Assembly (NCBI GenBank): GCA_017347465.1
Contig: AP021858.1
Coordinates: 248,001-312,000 of the forward strand
Source of the DNA: Candidatus Nitrosymbiomonas proteolyticus
Lineage (GTDB): Bacteria; Armatimonadota; Fimbriimonadia; Fimbriimonadales; Fimbriimonadaceae
Direction: 5' to 3'
Length of the DNA: 64,000 nt
The position numbers were made by a program, and so were the translations under genes. Every line of letters starts with the position of its first letter. Position 1 is the stretch's first letter. The notes under the pieces were generated by a model. The model ran no database searches and had not been told where the DNA came from. It saw nothing but the letters and a program-made list of their open reading frames with translations. Below are positions 35,672 to 46,039 of this stretch, piece by piece.

Positions 35672-36430
35672 TTATCCTATGGCCCCAGAAGCTCCGCCCG
35701 AGCCTCCCGGCGCGTTGGGGGCCCCAATCGAGCCTGGTCCTTCCGTGCCCGGCGCGGCGACACCGCCACCTTGAGGTTGCTGTCCACCTGTCGCCATGCC
35801 AGCAGGGGGAGATTCGAGTCTGACGACGATCTGGTTCGGCTTGCGATTGCCGGGCCTTCGCAGAATCGCCTTCTCCTGATCGATGGAAACGACCGTCCAC
35901 TCGCTGTTGGGAATCTGCATTCCCGGTCTGACGGTATAAAACTTTCCAGTCTCCATGACGATGATGGCCTGCACGGTGTCGCCCACCATCACGCCCGACA
36001 GCCGACGATAGGGCTGAGCCTCATAGGCCTCTTCTTCGAAAGTCTCCACAGGCGGTGAGACCTCCAGCGCCCATCCGCCCGTCTCCTGCAGCAGGCGCTC
36101 CGCTCGCTGCAAGCTCTCAAACTGATTTTCCGCAGGGAACAAGGCGAAGGGATCGGTCCGCGCGCTGAACCCACGGCTTGCGATCAGTTGCGACAGCTTG
36201 CCCGGGTCCATGGGAGCGGCATCGATTGGCACCCCGGCGTCGACGTCGGGAGAGAAGTCCGTCGAGGTGGCCGGCGCGTCTCCACTCGGTGCGGGCGCTG
36301 GGTTGGCCAGCGCGTCTTGATCCGGCGGCGGCGTACAACCCGCAAGCAGCCCCATCAGGACCACCGGCGCGAGCACGCTCAATTCGATTCTGCTTCGATT
36401 CAGTTCCAACATTCGACCCACTCTCTTCAT
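35672..36430 (-). CDS. pilP: Pilus assembly lipoprotein, PilP-like
   Basis: About 252 aa with lipoprotein signal (VLAPVVLMGLLAGC) and a proline/alanine-rich linker. The C-terminal beta-sandwich has YRRLSGVMVGDTVQAIIVMETGKFYTVRPGMQIPNSEWTVVSID, in short blocks, matching PilP homology regions that contact secretin. It lies between pilO and the secretin genes, the expected position. The C-terminus ends in a Gly-rich tail. Confidence rests mainly on order and lipoprotein plus beta-domain layout. Confidence 0.85.
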   Translation of the reverse strand: MKRVGRMLELNRSRIELSVLAPVVLMGLLAGCTPPPDQDALANPAPAPSGDAPATSTDFSPDVDAGVPIDAAPMDPGKLSQLIASRGFSARTDPFALFPAENQFESLQRAERLLQETGGWALEVSPPVETFEEEAYEAQPYRRLSGVMVGDTVQAIIVMETGKFYTVRPGMQIPNSEWTVVSIDQEKAILRRPGNRKPNQIVVRLESPPAGMATGGQQPQGGGVAAPGTEGPGSIGAPNAPGGSGGASGAIG

Positions 36431-36445
36431 TCTAGGCCTGTCTCG

Positions 36446-37216
36446 TCAAAAGCCTTGCATCGGGCCTTGTCGCGAGCCTCCCGAAGGCGGCCCTCCCACT
36501 CCACCGGGCGCGCCCGGACCGCCACCGGCGCTCGCGCCTTCCGGAACGGGCGGGAACGTCTCTTTCGCCCGGATGTATCCGACCACCGTAAGACTGTAAG
36601 TTGCCGTCAGGTTCGGCGACGTTCCCGTGAGCTGAAGCCCATCGGCGACCGCCAAGAAGTTCGGCATCGACGACCATGACCGAACGTGGTTCATGATCTG
36701 CGAGTAGTTCCCTCGCACCGTTACCGACCCGAAATCGTAAATCACCACCGGGTATTGGAACGGCGGCATATTGAAGTAGTTGGCGACAAGCGAACTCGCC
36801 TGCGGACCCGGATATGGAACCGTAGGACCGGCGACGACGGTCACTCCGCCCCGCTTGATCTGCGCGTTGAGTTGCCTTTGCACGCTGTTCCGAAAGGCAT
36901 ACGTGTCTACGGTGAGCTGCCATGCGTTGACCGCAAGGTTGATCCCGCCTTGGGAGACCGAAGGGGGCGGTGTATGGCGCGCCACCACGGCCTTCCACTG
37001 ATCCGCCTTGTCTTGCACCATCTGGATCGCGTCTTCCTTTCGCTTCTGGGCACGGCTAAGCTTGTTCGCTTCGGCGTCCACCTTCTCCTTGTGAGCATCC
37101 CAATAGGACTTGGCCAGCATGTTGGGCGACCACTCATAGAAGTACCCATAGGAGAGCGCCACGATCGCAATGGCGATTCCAAACGACAGGATGGTAACGG
37201 GGCTGAGTTTCGACAT
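36446..37216 (-). CDS. pilO: Pilus assembly inner-membrane protein, PilO-like
   Basis: 256 aa, with one N-terminal membrane helix (ILSFGIAIAIVALSYGYFYEW), a coiled-coil-like stretch (KEKVDAEANKLSRAQKRKEDAIQMVQDK) and a C-terminal ferredoxin-like domain (GSVTVRGNYSQIMNHVRSW, LTATYSLTVVGYI). PilN and PilO form the inner-membrane alignment complex bridging PilM to PilP. The gene follows pilN after 16 bp. Confidence 0.88.
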   Translation of the reverse strand: MSKLSPVTILSFGIAIAIVALSYGYFYEWSPNMLAKSYWDAHKEKVDAEANKLSRAQKRKEDAIQMVQDKADQWKAVVARHTPPPSVSQGGINLAVNAWQLTVDTYAFRNSVQRQLNAQIKRGGVTVVAGPTVPYPGPQASSLVANYFNMPPFQYPVVIYDFGSVTVRGNYSQIMNHVRSWSSMPNFLAVADGLQLTGTSPNLTATYSLTVVGYIRAKETFPPVPEGASAGGGPGAPGGVGGPPSGGSRQGPMQGF

Positions 37217-37232
37217 AGAGTTGACCTTCCTG

Positions 37233-38093
37233 CTATTCCATCAAAACGCTCGGGCCGCCACCGCCGCCTCCGCCTGCGGGCGTGGGACCTGGAATTCCAC
37301 CGCCTGGCGCGGTCCCGCCTCCCCCACCGCCCTGCGCACCGGCTATGGTGGCTCGGGGATCGGGAGTCTGAAGGTTCCGCTGCAAGACCACAGACACCGT
37401 GATCTGAGACCAATCGGGCATCGCTCCTCGGGCGGCGATGCTGTCGCTCCCAAACCCGCCGACGCCCGAAAATCCGGTTGTCCCGCCCTGCGACATCAAG
37501 TAGTTGAGCCGAGCGGTCGGATCGTCGGGGATGTTCGATTCTCCGGGCCGAATCGGGCGGCCAGTCTGGTCGGTTTCATTCAGCGAAGGCACCACGGGAT
37601 CGATGATCTGATACCCGTCCCGGGACACCGATTGGGCTCCGGGAATCCTCATCAATGCCAGCATCAGGTTGGCGTAGTCCTGATAAGTCCGAATGACCCC
37701 TGTCATCGTCACCACGCAGGTGTCAGCGCCATTGGGGCTCGCCGAGAGAGAGGTCATGCGGAAGAAACTGGGCACGTACCGTCGGACTTCGTCATAGAGG
37801 TCCGGATACGTGTTGTTGTGAGCCATCATGGCGTCGGCAAGGTCGATATTGATGATGATGCCGCGAGCTTGGGCGATGATGGCGTCCGCTTCTTGCGAGA
37901 GCCTCAGCGCCTGCGCCGCGGTCCCCTCGTTCTGCCGAGCGGCCTCGATGGATTCGGAAAGCTGCTGGCGAGAACTCACCTGCAGGAACACCGCAGCGCC
38001 GATCGATGCAGCCGCGATGAGGAGCGAGAACACCCAGGCCGTCTTCGCGCCTGCTTCTTTAGATACGTGGGTCGGTAGTAGGTTGAGCTTCAT
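37233..38093 (-). CDS. pilN: Pilus assembly protein, PilN-like
   Basis: 286 aa. The cytoplasmic N-terminus has the PilM-binding motif MKLNLLPTHV (the family LNLLP), followed by one helix (TAWVFSLLIAAASIGAAVFLQ), a coiled coil and a periplasmic ferredoxin-like domain. It ends in a low-complexity Gly/Pro tail. It starts 9 bp after pilM, as in other pilMNOPQ operons. Confidence 0.9.
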   Translation of the reverse strand: MKLNLLPTHVSKEAGAKTAWVFSLLIAAASIGAAVFLQVSSRQQLSESIEAARQNEGTAAQALRLSQEADAIIAQARGIIINIDLADAMMAHNNTYPDLYDEVRRYVPSFFRMTSLSASPNGADTCVVTMTGVIRTYQDYANLMLALMRIPGAQSVSRDGYQIIDPVVPSLNETDQTGRPIRPGESNIPDDPTARLNYLMSQGGTTGFSGVGGFGSDSIAARGAMPDWSQITVSVVLQRNLQTPDPRATIAGAQGGGGGGTAPGGGIPGPTPAGGGGGGGPSVLME

Positions 38094-38102
38094 CCGCCAT
38101 TC

Positions 38103-39272
38103 CTAATCGAACATGATGTGCAGGCCGTTACCGACCGCCACCGCGAACTCCTGTTTGTGCCCGGCAACGAACTCCTCAGATGCTTTCTTTGCGTTAATCT
38201 GAAGACGCCGAGTTGGGTCGAAAATGTCACACGGCAAGCCCAAGGCGTTGCTGAGGTACGTGTTCAGACCGCGCAATCCCGCGCCGCCGCCACAGAGCAC
38301 GATCCGCTCCACCTCGCCGCCTTTGCTCCGGAAATACTCGATCGAACGCCGCGCCTCTTCGGCAAGCTCCGACAAACCGTCGACGATGAATGCGTTGGCT
38401 CGATTGGCATCCGCAGCGGGCACCGGAGCCGCCGATTCCCCGCCGGCTTCGGGCGCTCCGCCTTCGCCCGCTTCCGCAAACGGATTGTAGGCGGTGAACT
38501 GCTGGGTCGCCGCCCCTCCGGCGGAGACCTGCGAGGCGTCGGCCTGATTGCGTTTGATCTCCTCGGCTTCGGGGCCGCTCACGCCTAGGCCATCGGCGAT
38601 CGACTTCGTGAGGAGTTCGCCGCCCAGAGGAACCTGCCTCGGCATCAGCAGCTTGCCGTTGCGATAAATGTTGATCGAAGTCGTCTTGTGCCCGATGTCC
38701 ACCAGGCAAACCGTCTGGTTGTCGAATTCGTCGCCGTAACTGGTGAACACCGACCTTGCGAGTCCGAGCGGCTCGACATCGATCGCGAACAGTTGCTTAC
38801 CGGCCTTCTTGACACAAGCCATGAGGGTCTCAATGGCGGACTGAGGGCTGATCGCCATCACCACGTCCATGTTCTGAGCGCCCTCAGCGCCCTCGTCGAC
38901 CACACGGTAATCGCTCACCACCGTGCTCTCGGAAAACGGAATGTTCCGGTTGATCTCCCACTGCATGTGCTCGCGGAGTTCGTTCGGGTTCATTTTGGGA
39001 ACCTCGAGCGTCCGGACCAACACGGAGGCCTGCCCAGCGATCGTCGCAACCGCTTGACCCACGCTTACGCCGCTCGACGACAGGGCCTGCTTGAGCGCAT
39101 TCGCAACAGCGTCGCTGTTGTAAATGCCCGTATGATCGACCGCGCCCTCCGGCGTATCGACGATCCCCAGCGCCGTAACGACCACGTCGCGCCCTTGACT
39201 CCGTATTTCAGCGACTTTGATGGAACGACTTCCGATGTCGATTCCGACCACGCTATTCAGCTTCTTGGCCAT
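38103..39272 (-). CDS. pilM: Actin-like pilus assembly protein PilM
   Basis: 389-aa cytoplasmic ATP-binding protein of the FtsA/PilM fold. N-terminal VVGIDIGSRSIKVAEI is the phosphate-1 motif; CLVDIGHKTTSINIYRNG and VLCGGGAGLRGLNTYLSNALG are the later nucleotide-binding blocks. An Ala/Gly-rich insertion (about residues 255-285) is larger than in typical PilM. It binds the PilN N-terminus. It begins the second half of the pilus cluster with its own promoter 36-65 bp upstream. Confidence 0.93.
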   Translation of the reverse strand: MAKKLNSVVGIDIGSRSIKVAEIRSQGRDVVVTALGIVDTPEGAVDHTGIYNSDAVANALKQALSSSGVSVGQAVATIAGQASVLVRTLEVPKMNPNELREHMQWEINRNIPFSESTVVSDYRVVDEGAEGAQNMDVVMAISPQSAIETLMACVKKAGKQLFAIDVEPLGLARSVFTSYGDEFDNQTVCLVDIGHKTTSINIYRNGKLLMPRQVPLGGELLTKSIADGLGVSGPEAEEIKRNQADASQVSAGGAATQQFTAYNPFAEAGEGGAPEAGGESAAPVPAADANRANAFIVDGLSELAEEARRSIEYFRSKGGEVERIVLCGGGAGLRGLNTYLSNALGLPCDIFDPTRRLQINAKKASEEFVAGHKQEFAVAVGNGLHIMFD

Positions 39273-39307
39273 AAGTAAGAATCCCGCTTCCCTGGCTTAG
39301 CAAGGCT

Positions 39308-39337
39308 ATCTTATCACCCGCCCTCCGGGCATGTCAA
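39308..39337 (-). promoter_or_regulatory. Promoter of pilMNOPQ segment
   Basis: On minus, TTGACA (39332-39337) and TAAGAT (39308-39313) are 18 bp apart, with a GCCC-GGA-GGGC hairpin in the spacer. Transcription would begin near 39301, about 29 bp before the pilM start. It suggests separate control from the upstream giant-protein genes. Confidence 0.65.
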
Positions 39338-39455
39338 CCGAACCAGACGCCTCCAATCCACTTCCAAAGACGGTTGCCGACGCCCATGTTGTTCGCGGCA
39401 AGCCCACAATCGAAGCGCAAACCTCGATTTTGAACCCAAATCTCCGTTTTCGCGA

Positions 39456-42400
39456 TCAGCTTCGACCCACAGGAGAAGGCGTGAACCGGGGCGCAATCGC
39501 TTGGAAGAATATGTCGGGAGTTCCCGCGCGCGTGCTCGTCCACAAGAACCAAATGAGTCCCGGACGCCTGAGCGAAGCGAGAGGATTGTCGAACGGATCG
39601 ACGAACAGGAACGGCTGCGACTCGTTGATCGCCTGCTCGATTCGCACGGGAGCTTCGCCGGTCTCTGAGACGACCCCGATCGGAACCGTCACTTGGATTC
39701 CGGGGATCGGCGCGCCTGTGGTTTCGTCGACGCCGGTGTAGGTGATCGTCACCGACCGGCCCTCGTCGTCCGCAGTGTAGTAGAGTCTTCCGTTCGCCGG
39801 GTCGATCTGGTAGAACGACGCCTGGCCCGTCGAGGTCAAAGCGGTGATTCCCCCGTTCGCCTGGGTGTGAATCGGCCTCGGGAGCTGAACGCCGAGCCGC
39901 AGAGTCCTCAAGTACGGCCTCGCGGCCTGACCCGAACCCGCAGCCGACCTGCCATACGAGAACACCATTCGGGCGGAACGAACCGGATCGTCCGGCAGGC
40001 TCGAAGCGTTGGCCGGGACGAGCGGGCTGTTGTCGGGCCTCGCCCAGTAACTGAATTCGCCGATCATCCGATCATCGAACAGCATCGTCGGCGTGAAGTG
40101 CGCCGCGCCAACGCCCGCGCTCACTCTGATGAACCGCGCCGTGTAGCTGAGGAACAACTGCGCCGAATTCGAGGGCGCAACGCCGCTGAAGCGAACCGTG
40201 CCCATGTTCGGGTCGAGGTACGCCTTCCCACCGAGCGTGGTGGTGAACGAGATGATCCCGGTTTCGCGGTCCACGGTCTTCGTGTTGGCGACTTCGAGGT
40301 TCGTGAGGTTTCCGTTCAGCAACTGCTGCAGTTGAACCGTCGCACCCGTGTTCCAAGAGACTCCGGCCGTTCGATAGACGCCCCGCTCACCCGAAGCTTC
40401 GAGCAGTTCGTTCGTGATCGGGGGCAAGTACCTCAGTCCGTTCGTCGAGGGTCCGCCGTAGGTTCCTGTGCCGACCATCCTGCCGTAAAACACCTCCGAC
40501 TGGGGCCGTCCCCGGAGCTTGCCGATAAAGGTGAGCTCGAACAGCCTGTCGCCGGGGTCGATGCCGCTGGCGCTGACTCCGCGATAGGTGCGCGCGTGAA
40601 CGGACGGTGAATGCACGTATTCAAACCCTGTACCCGTGTTCAACGCGTTCGCTTGTGTGCGGTTGTAGTTCGCACCGCCCGTGTTCTGGAACGAAACCCA
40701 ATAGATTCGGGTTTGACCCACGCCGCCGGCGGCATAAAACGCGGTGCCGGTGTCGTTCCCAGTTTGCACGAGCGCGGGCCGGCCCTTAGCTCCCGTGTCT
40801 GCGATGGCAACGTAGCCGGGTTCAAGAATGTTGATCGCGCCGTTCGGATCCACCTGAACCGAGGTGACGAACACGCGAGACTCTCCCCTGCGGCCGCTGG
40901 GCGTTTGAACCTGCGTTTCCCCTGTGAAGGCAAGGAACGTCGAAGGATGGATCGCTCCGCTGAACGGATTGACCGTTCCCAGGAGCGGGAAGCTCGGATT
41001 GCCGTATTTCTCGGTCCCTGCGACGGCCGTTTCGCCCGCAGGCAGCGCAAACAGCGTGGTCGGGGACTGCGTCGGGAAGGGGCCGACCTCTTGTCGGAAG
41101 TAGCGAACCCCGTCCGGCGAGAACGCGTTGAGGTCGGGCAAATAGCCCGTCCCAATCTGCTGCCCGGAGGTGGGGCTAACTCCGTTCAGCGTCGCAATGT
41201 AGATCCGCCACTGGTCGTTCAGGCTCGCCGTCAGAGGCTGCGCCGAGTTGAAGGCGTCCATTGTCGACGTGTACGCGAAGGTGAGCGTCCCGTTCAAATC
41301 CCTCATGCCCGTGGGCTGAGCGTTCTGGTGCAGGAAGGTCTCGCCCCCCGCCACAAGGTCGTGGACCATGGGCGAAGTCAGTTGTGTGTACGTGTTCGTC
41401 AGCCGCGACTCTCTAACGTTGAACCGAAGCGTCAGCGTCGGGTCGGACTGAGCCTCGGCGTTCTGAAGAACGTTCCCCGGCAGAACCGTGTACTGAAGCG
41501 TCTCGTCTTGGCCGACGGAGTCTTCGATGACTCTCAGGATCGAGGAATAGGCGCCCACAGGGGAACCAATTGGGATCGAAACTCCCACTCGCGGAGGGGC
41601 AGGCGTCGGCGATGCCAGAAGGGTGCTTTGGGCGACCCCGAGGTTCGCGTTGGTCCGACGGATCGGGTTGGTCGTCAATTCGGTGGCGGCCCTGTCCCCG
41701 ACCCTCGCCTTTTGCAGCAGCACGTTGTTCGATCCGTCGAGCGCGTTCAGCGCGAAGGTCGAATCGATGTCGCTCCAGAGGTTCCATTCCGTGTCGAGCC
41801 AGCTCCTCTCGTGGTTGGCTGGCGCCGAGACTCCCCAAGGCTGTCGCGGGTTCGCCCCAATCTGATAGGACTTCGCGAGTCGAAGGTTCAGCAGGTTGAC
41901 GTTCCCTTCGTTGCGAACCACGAACGGCTTGAACACCTGATCGTACGGCCCGGTCCACGGCGTGAACGGAGAACCCGGCTGGTTCCACGGATAGGGGCTT
42001 CCACCCGTCGCGAACCCAGTGCCATGCGCCAGCGATCCCAAATCCACCACGGGGGTTTCGACCACGATCTTCTCGTCAGCCGGCACCGAAACTCCGGTTC
42101 GAATCGACCGGTAGGCTTCTCGGCGGCCCCGTCGGTCGAGGTTGCCGTTGCCGCTCGTGTCGACGAAGACCTCCAATCGGCCGTAGTACCCGCCTGGCTC
42201 GGAGTCTCCCACCGAGTTCAGGACCGTCCACAGGTTCGCGGGCTGGAACCTCGGTACGTTGTAGTCGAGGTCCACTCGCGTGTACTGCAACAACCTCGTT
42301 TCGGGCGTCGATTCGTTGACGTTGGTCGGCGGGTTCAGACTCACCGAACTGTAAATCGGGTTTTCAGCGATTCCGAACTTATCCTTCGTCACTTCGAGTC

Positions 42401-45400
42401 TGCGGTTCTCGATGTCGGGATAGTCGAGGCTCACGTTCGGGAACTGCGTCGGGAGGTCCTCGAAGTTCGGGTAGGCCAGCGGGTTGATCGGCTTGCGAAC
42501 CGCCGCCAGGCCGCCCTGCCAGGTAAGGTCGCCCCGATCGACGCGTACTTGGTCGAGCCCCCGGTTCGGGCCCCGAATCAGCGTCATCAAGCTGCGGTCG
42601 ACGACCGCGATGATCTTGTTGCCTTGCTGGCCATGAGACACCAGCCCTGCCGAAGCCAGCAACCGGTCCTCGCGCTTAAGAGTCGCTCCGATATCCGGCG
42701 AGCCATTGACGACCGCCTCAGGGTCATCGGCCACCGTCGTGTAGCCGATCTGGTAGTTGAGGCTTGGCGTTCCGTCAGGCTCGAATGCGACCACGACCGA
42801 AAGCGGGTTCGACACGACGAAGGTCCTTCGCACCTTGGCAGGGTCGAGCGCCACGCTCTGCACCGGATCACCGGCATTGAACTGAGCGCTCACCGCAGCC
42901 GTCACGACCCCGTTCCCAGGCGGGATCGCCGTAGACCCAGAGCCTTGAATCGTGAACGAGATCACGGCGTAGGCGCTTTCCGGGTCGCTCGGCGCAGAGC
43001 CTCGGAATCTCTTCGAGGTAACGGTGAGGTTGCGGAACGAGGCCCCTTCGGAACTGAAGCGGAACTCGACTTGAGGCGGCGCGCCCCCCGGATTCGATGC
43101 CAGTTCATACGGGAACTTGTAGAGCATCAAGTAGATCGTCTGGCCCCACTCATACGCCTTCCCATCGGGCAGATGACGCGAGGGGTCGTCGGCCTGCGCG
43201 AACGTGAGCTGGTTCGGATCGTCGTCCGGGAAGCGGAGCGCGTTATAGGTGTCTTTTGTGATGAACTTCAGTTCGGCATCGCGGAACACCGCGCCGATCG
43301 GGTCGTTCGGCACCACGACCTCGGCTCCCGGCGGATTTCCGGGCGAAATCGCGCCGCTCGCGGAGTCGTTGAACGCATAGATGTAGCCCGAAGTATCTGC
43401 GGCGTACATCCAATTGCGGCCGATGGAGACGGAAGCCGTCAGGTTCTTCGCAGAAGTGTCGAAGCCCCAAGCGAGGCGGTTGGTGCCGCCGAACGCGTTG
43501 GTTTCCGCGGTTTCCGCAAACAGCGAAGCCACTCGGCCATCCGAAGTCGGAACGATCACGCACGGCCTACTAAACAGCACGCCGAAGTTGTCGTAAACCG
43601 TCATCGGCGTGAAGCTCAGACTGCCCGTTACGTCGGAACCCAACTCATCGGTCGTCCAAAGCTCAGCCCCCGTCGAGGCGTCGAATGCGGTGATCCAGCG
43701 GTTCGCGTTGGCCACCACCACCGTATCGGGCATCCCGGTCAATTCGGTGGAAGGAATCGCGCACGCGCCGCTTCCAAAGTCGTCGGCGGGGACGAATGCG
43801 GTTCCCCACGAAGCCGTGCCGTCGAAGTCCCATTCGAGGTTGCCGTTGTCGATGTCGAACGCCATGAAGTGGCCTCGATCATCGCCGCCAACCAGCGTCC
43901 CGATATACACGTTGCCGAAAGCCACGACCGGCGTCCCCGTCATCGAGCCGATGCCCGGTTGGGACGCGTCGGGGTATTGCCACCGCACCGAGGTCGTCTT
44001 GGTGGCGGAAGTTCCTTCGGCGTCGATCGCATACAGCCTGCCCTGCGTGGTCGGAACGAACAGCGTCGGGCCGTCCGAAGTCGTCGCAAAAGCGATCGAT
44101 CCATTGATCGGACCCACGCCGTCGCGCCTCGTACCGGGGTAGTCATCCGGCCAGCTCCAGACTCTACGGGTCGTACCGGGAACCTCTCGCGCGAAGTCCA
44201 TGTCCCCGCGGCCCGCCATCTCGATGCAATACACGCGGCCGTTTCGGGTGGCGATAAAGAGGAAGTCCTCTCCGTCGATCCGCTCGACGAGTGCCGAAGA
44301 GAGGTCAAACCCAATCGGCATCTGAGCAATCGGCCCGCTCCCGTCCTCGCCCGCCACATGGTTCGGGTCCGACCAATTCGAGTCGTCCGGATCGGGTGTG
44401 CTCGGGTAAGTCCAAATCACCCGCGTAGTGCCGTCGCCGTTTCCTGCGCTATCCAAGCAGTAGATGCGGCCGTTTTCGGCGGCCACCAAGGTCACCGAGG
44501 TCGAGACGGGCGCGCCAGGATCGAGCCGAACCAAAGCGTTGACTTGAACCGGAGTCGAAGTGATCGCCGTTTCCGCGGCTCCGATGAACCTGACGGCGTC
44601 GGCATACGCCTTCCTTCCCAAGTCGCCCAGCAAGGGGCTGTAGTTCGTGATCCGCACTTCGAGCGCATCCCCGGAAGCCTCGTCACGATGCAGGAACCGG
44701 CGCGAGCCAACGCGGACCCAGCCCCCGCCCGCATCCTGATTGACGCTGAACGTCGAGACCGTCCCGCCTTCATGCACTTCGACCTGGACCGATTGCCCAA
44801 AAAGGGTCCCTGCCGAGCTGCCCTGCAACCAAACCCAGACCTCGTAGTCGCCGTCGTCGAGCGTCGGCGCATATCTCACGTCAGTCGCAGTGAGCGCGTT
44901 GTTGGTGATGTCGGCGGAAAGGTAGTCGATCCCCCTGAACCCGGCCGGCAGAATCTGCGCCGTCCAGTTCACCGCAGCGCTGACTCCGGCAGAGGTGTTG
45001 TCTTGCACGAAGTTCAGTTCCGAAGAAGACTCCACGGGCGAAAACCGCCAACGGGTGTTATTGGCGCCGCTGATGGAATCGTATTCGAGCGAGAGGACCT
45101 CACCCCGAGTGACCGTAGTCGGCTCGCCGTCCCGCAAAGCGAGTTCGTAGCGGTTCAAGGCGGCGACCACGTGGGTGTTGAGCGGCCCCCCGGGGCCAAA
45201 CTCGCTGACGATCGGCGTCGCGCTGTAACTTCCGAAGTCCGGAATCGCCATCGCGGCGTCCGCATAAACGAGCGTCGATCCTGCAAAGTCGGTCAGGTTC
45301 CCAAACCCATCGCGAGGCACCGTGTTGTGCAGCACCACCCGAATCGCATCGACGCCGTTATAGGAAAAGAGTTGGTTCGTCGCAAAGCCGCCGTTGCCGA

Positions 45401-46037
45401 CCCGCACCCAGCCGGTCCCTGCTGCGTAGGAGTCGAGCACCTCGAGGTGCCGCTGGCCATTGCCATAGAACACCTCATACACCCAATACCTTTGAGTGTA
45501 GAGCGTGCTCCCACCTTCGATTGTGGGGCCGATGGGAAGCCAAACGTACACGGCGTAATTGCGCTCGATCCCGTCGGCAGGGTCCAGAGTCCAGGTCCAG
45601 GTGCGCTTGTCCGCGGGCGTTTCAGCAACGGTGGGCTCTTCGTTAAGCGCCGAAGCCGTCGTCCGAGCATACATGTACGAGGGCTCGATCAAGATGTTCG
45701 CGTTCGGGTTGATGACATACGCGTTGAACGCCTCGTCGAAAAGGCTCGTGGGGCTCGACCACGTCCCGGTCGAACTCACCGACCCGGCCTGAGTGTTATC
45801 GACGATGATCGAACTTCCAACGGTGTCGAGGGCGTTGGGCCGCCACCACCTGAGAAACGACCGTCCAGGCCCATTGGTCGAAGGAGCCGGATTCGAACCC
45901 ACGCGCGAGTTCTGGCCTCCAAAAGTCGGGAAGTCCTGCGACGACGCGGGCGGCGCGGCCCACATCGAAACAGCCATCACCGCTGCCGCGAGCCACCACC
46001 GCGTAGATTCCGAACTCTTGAGCAAAACGCCTCTCAT
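39456..46037 (-). CDS. Giant exported beta-propeller protein in pilus locus
   Basis: 2193 aa, signal peptide (WWLAAAVMAVSMWAAPPASS). Two golvesin/xan-lyase-like beta domains (about 70-265 and 330-485; each ends YADA-type after GWVRVG) are followed by a PQQ-type beta propeller (about 500-890; blades such as GRIYCLDSAG, GRVYCIEMAG, GRLYAIDAEG, WITAFDASTGAELW). A long region (about 900-2190) of tandem beta domains without close family follows. No cytochrome or catalytic motif seen. It lies 3 bp after another giant propeller gene and next to prepilin genes, the place where PilY1-type tip adhesins lie in proteobacteria. A tip or surface adhesin role is inferred. No C-terminal anchor apparent. Confidence 0.85.
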   Translation of the reverse strand: MRGVLLKSSESTRWWLAAAVMAVSMWAAPPASSQDFPTFGGQNSRVGSNPAPSTNGPGRSFLRWWRPNALDTVGSSIIVDNTQAGSVSSTGTWSSPTSLFDEAFNAYVINPNANILIEPSYMYARTTASALNEEPTVAETPADKRTWTWTLDPADGIERNYAVYVWLPIGPTIEGGSTLYTQRYWVYEVFYGNGQRHLEVLDSYAAGTGWVRVGNGGFATNQLFSYNGVDAIRVVLHNTVPRDGFGNLTDFAGSTLVYADAAMAIPDFGSYSATPIVSEFGPGGPLNTHVVAALNRYELALRDGEPTTVTRGEVLSLEYDSISGANNTRWRFSPVESSSELNFVQDNTSAGVSAAVNWTAQILPAGFRGIDYLSADITNNALTATDVRYAPTLDDGDYEVWVWLQGSSAGTLFGQSVQVEVHEGGTVSTFSVNQDAGGGWVRVGSRRFLHRDEASGDALEVRITNYSPLLGDLGRKAYADAVRFIGAAETAITSTPVQVNALVRLDPGAPVSTSVTLVAAENGRIYCLDSAGNGDGTTRVIWTYPSTPDPDDSNWSDPNHVAGEDGSGPIAQMPIGFDLSSALVERIDGEDFLFIATRNGRVYCIEMAGRGDMDFAREVPGTTRRVWSWPDDYPGTRRDGVGPINGSIAFATTSDGPTLFVPTTQGRLYAIDAEGTSATKTTSVRWQYPDASQPGIGSMTGTPVVAFGNVYIGTLVGGDDRGHFMAFDIDNGNLEWDFDGTASWGTAFVPADDFGSGACAIPSTELTGMPDTVVVANANRWITAFDASTGAELWTTDELGSDVTGSLSFTPMTVYDNFGVLFSRPCVIVPTSDGRVASLFAETAETNAFGGTNRLAWGFDTSAKNLTASVSIGRNWMYAADTSGYIYAFNDSASGAISPGNPPGAEVVVPNDPIGAVFRDAELKFITKDTYNALRFPDDDPNQLTFAQADDPSRHLPDGKAYEWGQTIYLMLYKFPYELASNPGGAPPQVEFRFSSEGASFRNLTVTSKRFRGSAPSDPESAYAVISFTIQGSGSTAIPPGNGVVTAAVSAQFNAGDPVQSVALDPAKVRRTFVVSNPLSVVVAFEPDGTPSLNYQIGYTTVADDPEAVVNGSPDIGATLKREDRLLASAGLVSHGQQGNKIIAVVDRSLMTLIRGPNRGLDQVRVDRGDLTWQGGLAAVRKPINPLAYPNFEDLPTQFPNVSLDYPDIENRRLEVTKDKFGIAENPIYSSVSLNPPTNVNESTPETRLLQYTRVDLDYNVPRFQPANLWTVLNSVGDSEPGGYYGRLEVFVDTSGNGNLDRRGRREAYRSIRTGVSVPADEKIVVETPVVDLGSLAHGTGFATGGSPYPWNQPGSPFTPWTGPYDQVFKPFVVRNEGNVNLLNLRLAKSYQIGANPRQPWGVSAPANHERSWLDTEWNLWSDIDSTFALNALDGSNNVLLQKARVGDRAATELTTNPIRRTNANLGVAQSTLLASPTPAPPRVGVSIPIGSPVGAYSSILRVIEDSVGQDETLQYTVLPGNVLQNAEAQSDPTLTLRFNVRESRLTNTYTQLTSPMVHDLVAGGETFLHQNAQPTGMRDLNGTLTFAYTSTMDAFNSAQPLTASLNDQWRIYIATLNGVSPTSGQQIGTGYLPDLNAFSPDGVRYFRQEVGPFPTQSPTTLFALPAGETAVAGTEKYGNPSFPLLGTVNPFSGAIHPSTFLAFTGETQVQTPSGRRGESRVFVTSVQVDPNGAINILEPGYVAIADTGAKGRPALVQTGNDTGTAFYAAGGVGQTRIYWVSFQNTGGANYNRTQANALNTGTGFEYVHSPSVHARTYRGVSASGIDPGDRLFELTFIGKLRGRPQSEVFYGRMVGTGTYGGPSTNGLRYLPPITNELLEASGERGVYRTAGVSWNTGATVQLQQLLNGNLTNLEVANTKTVDRETGIISFTTTLGGKAYLDPNMGTVRFSGVAPSNSAQLFLSYTARFIRVSAGVGAAHFTPTMLFDDRMIGEFSYWARPDNSPLVPANASSLPDDPVRSARMVFSYGRSAAGSGQAARPYLRTLRLGVQLPRPIHTQANGGITALTSTGQASFYQIDPANGRLYYTADDEGRSVTITYTGVDETTGAPIPGIQVTVPIGVVSETGEAPVRIEQAINESQPFLFVDPFDNPLASLRRPGLIWFLWTSTRAGTPDIFFQAIAPRFTPSPVGRS

Positions 46038-46039
46038 GT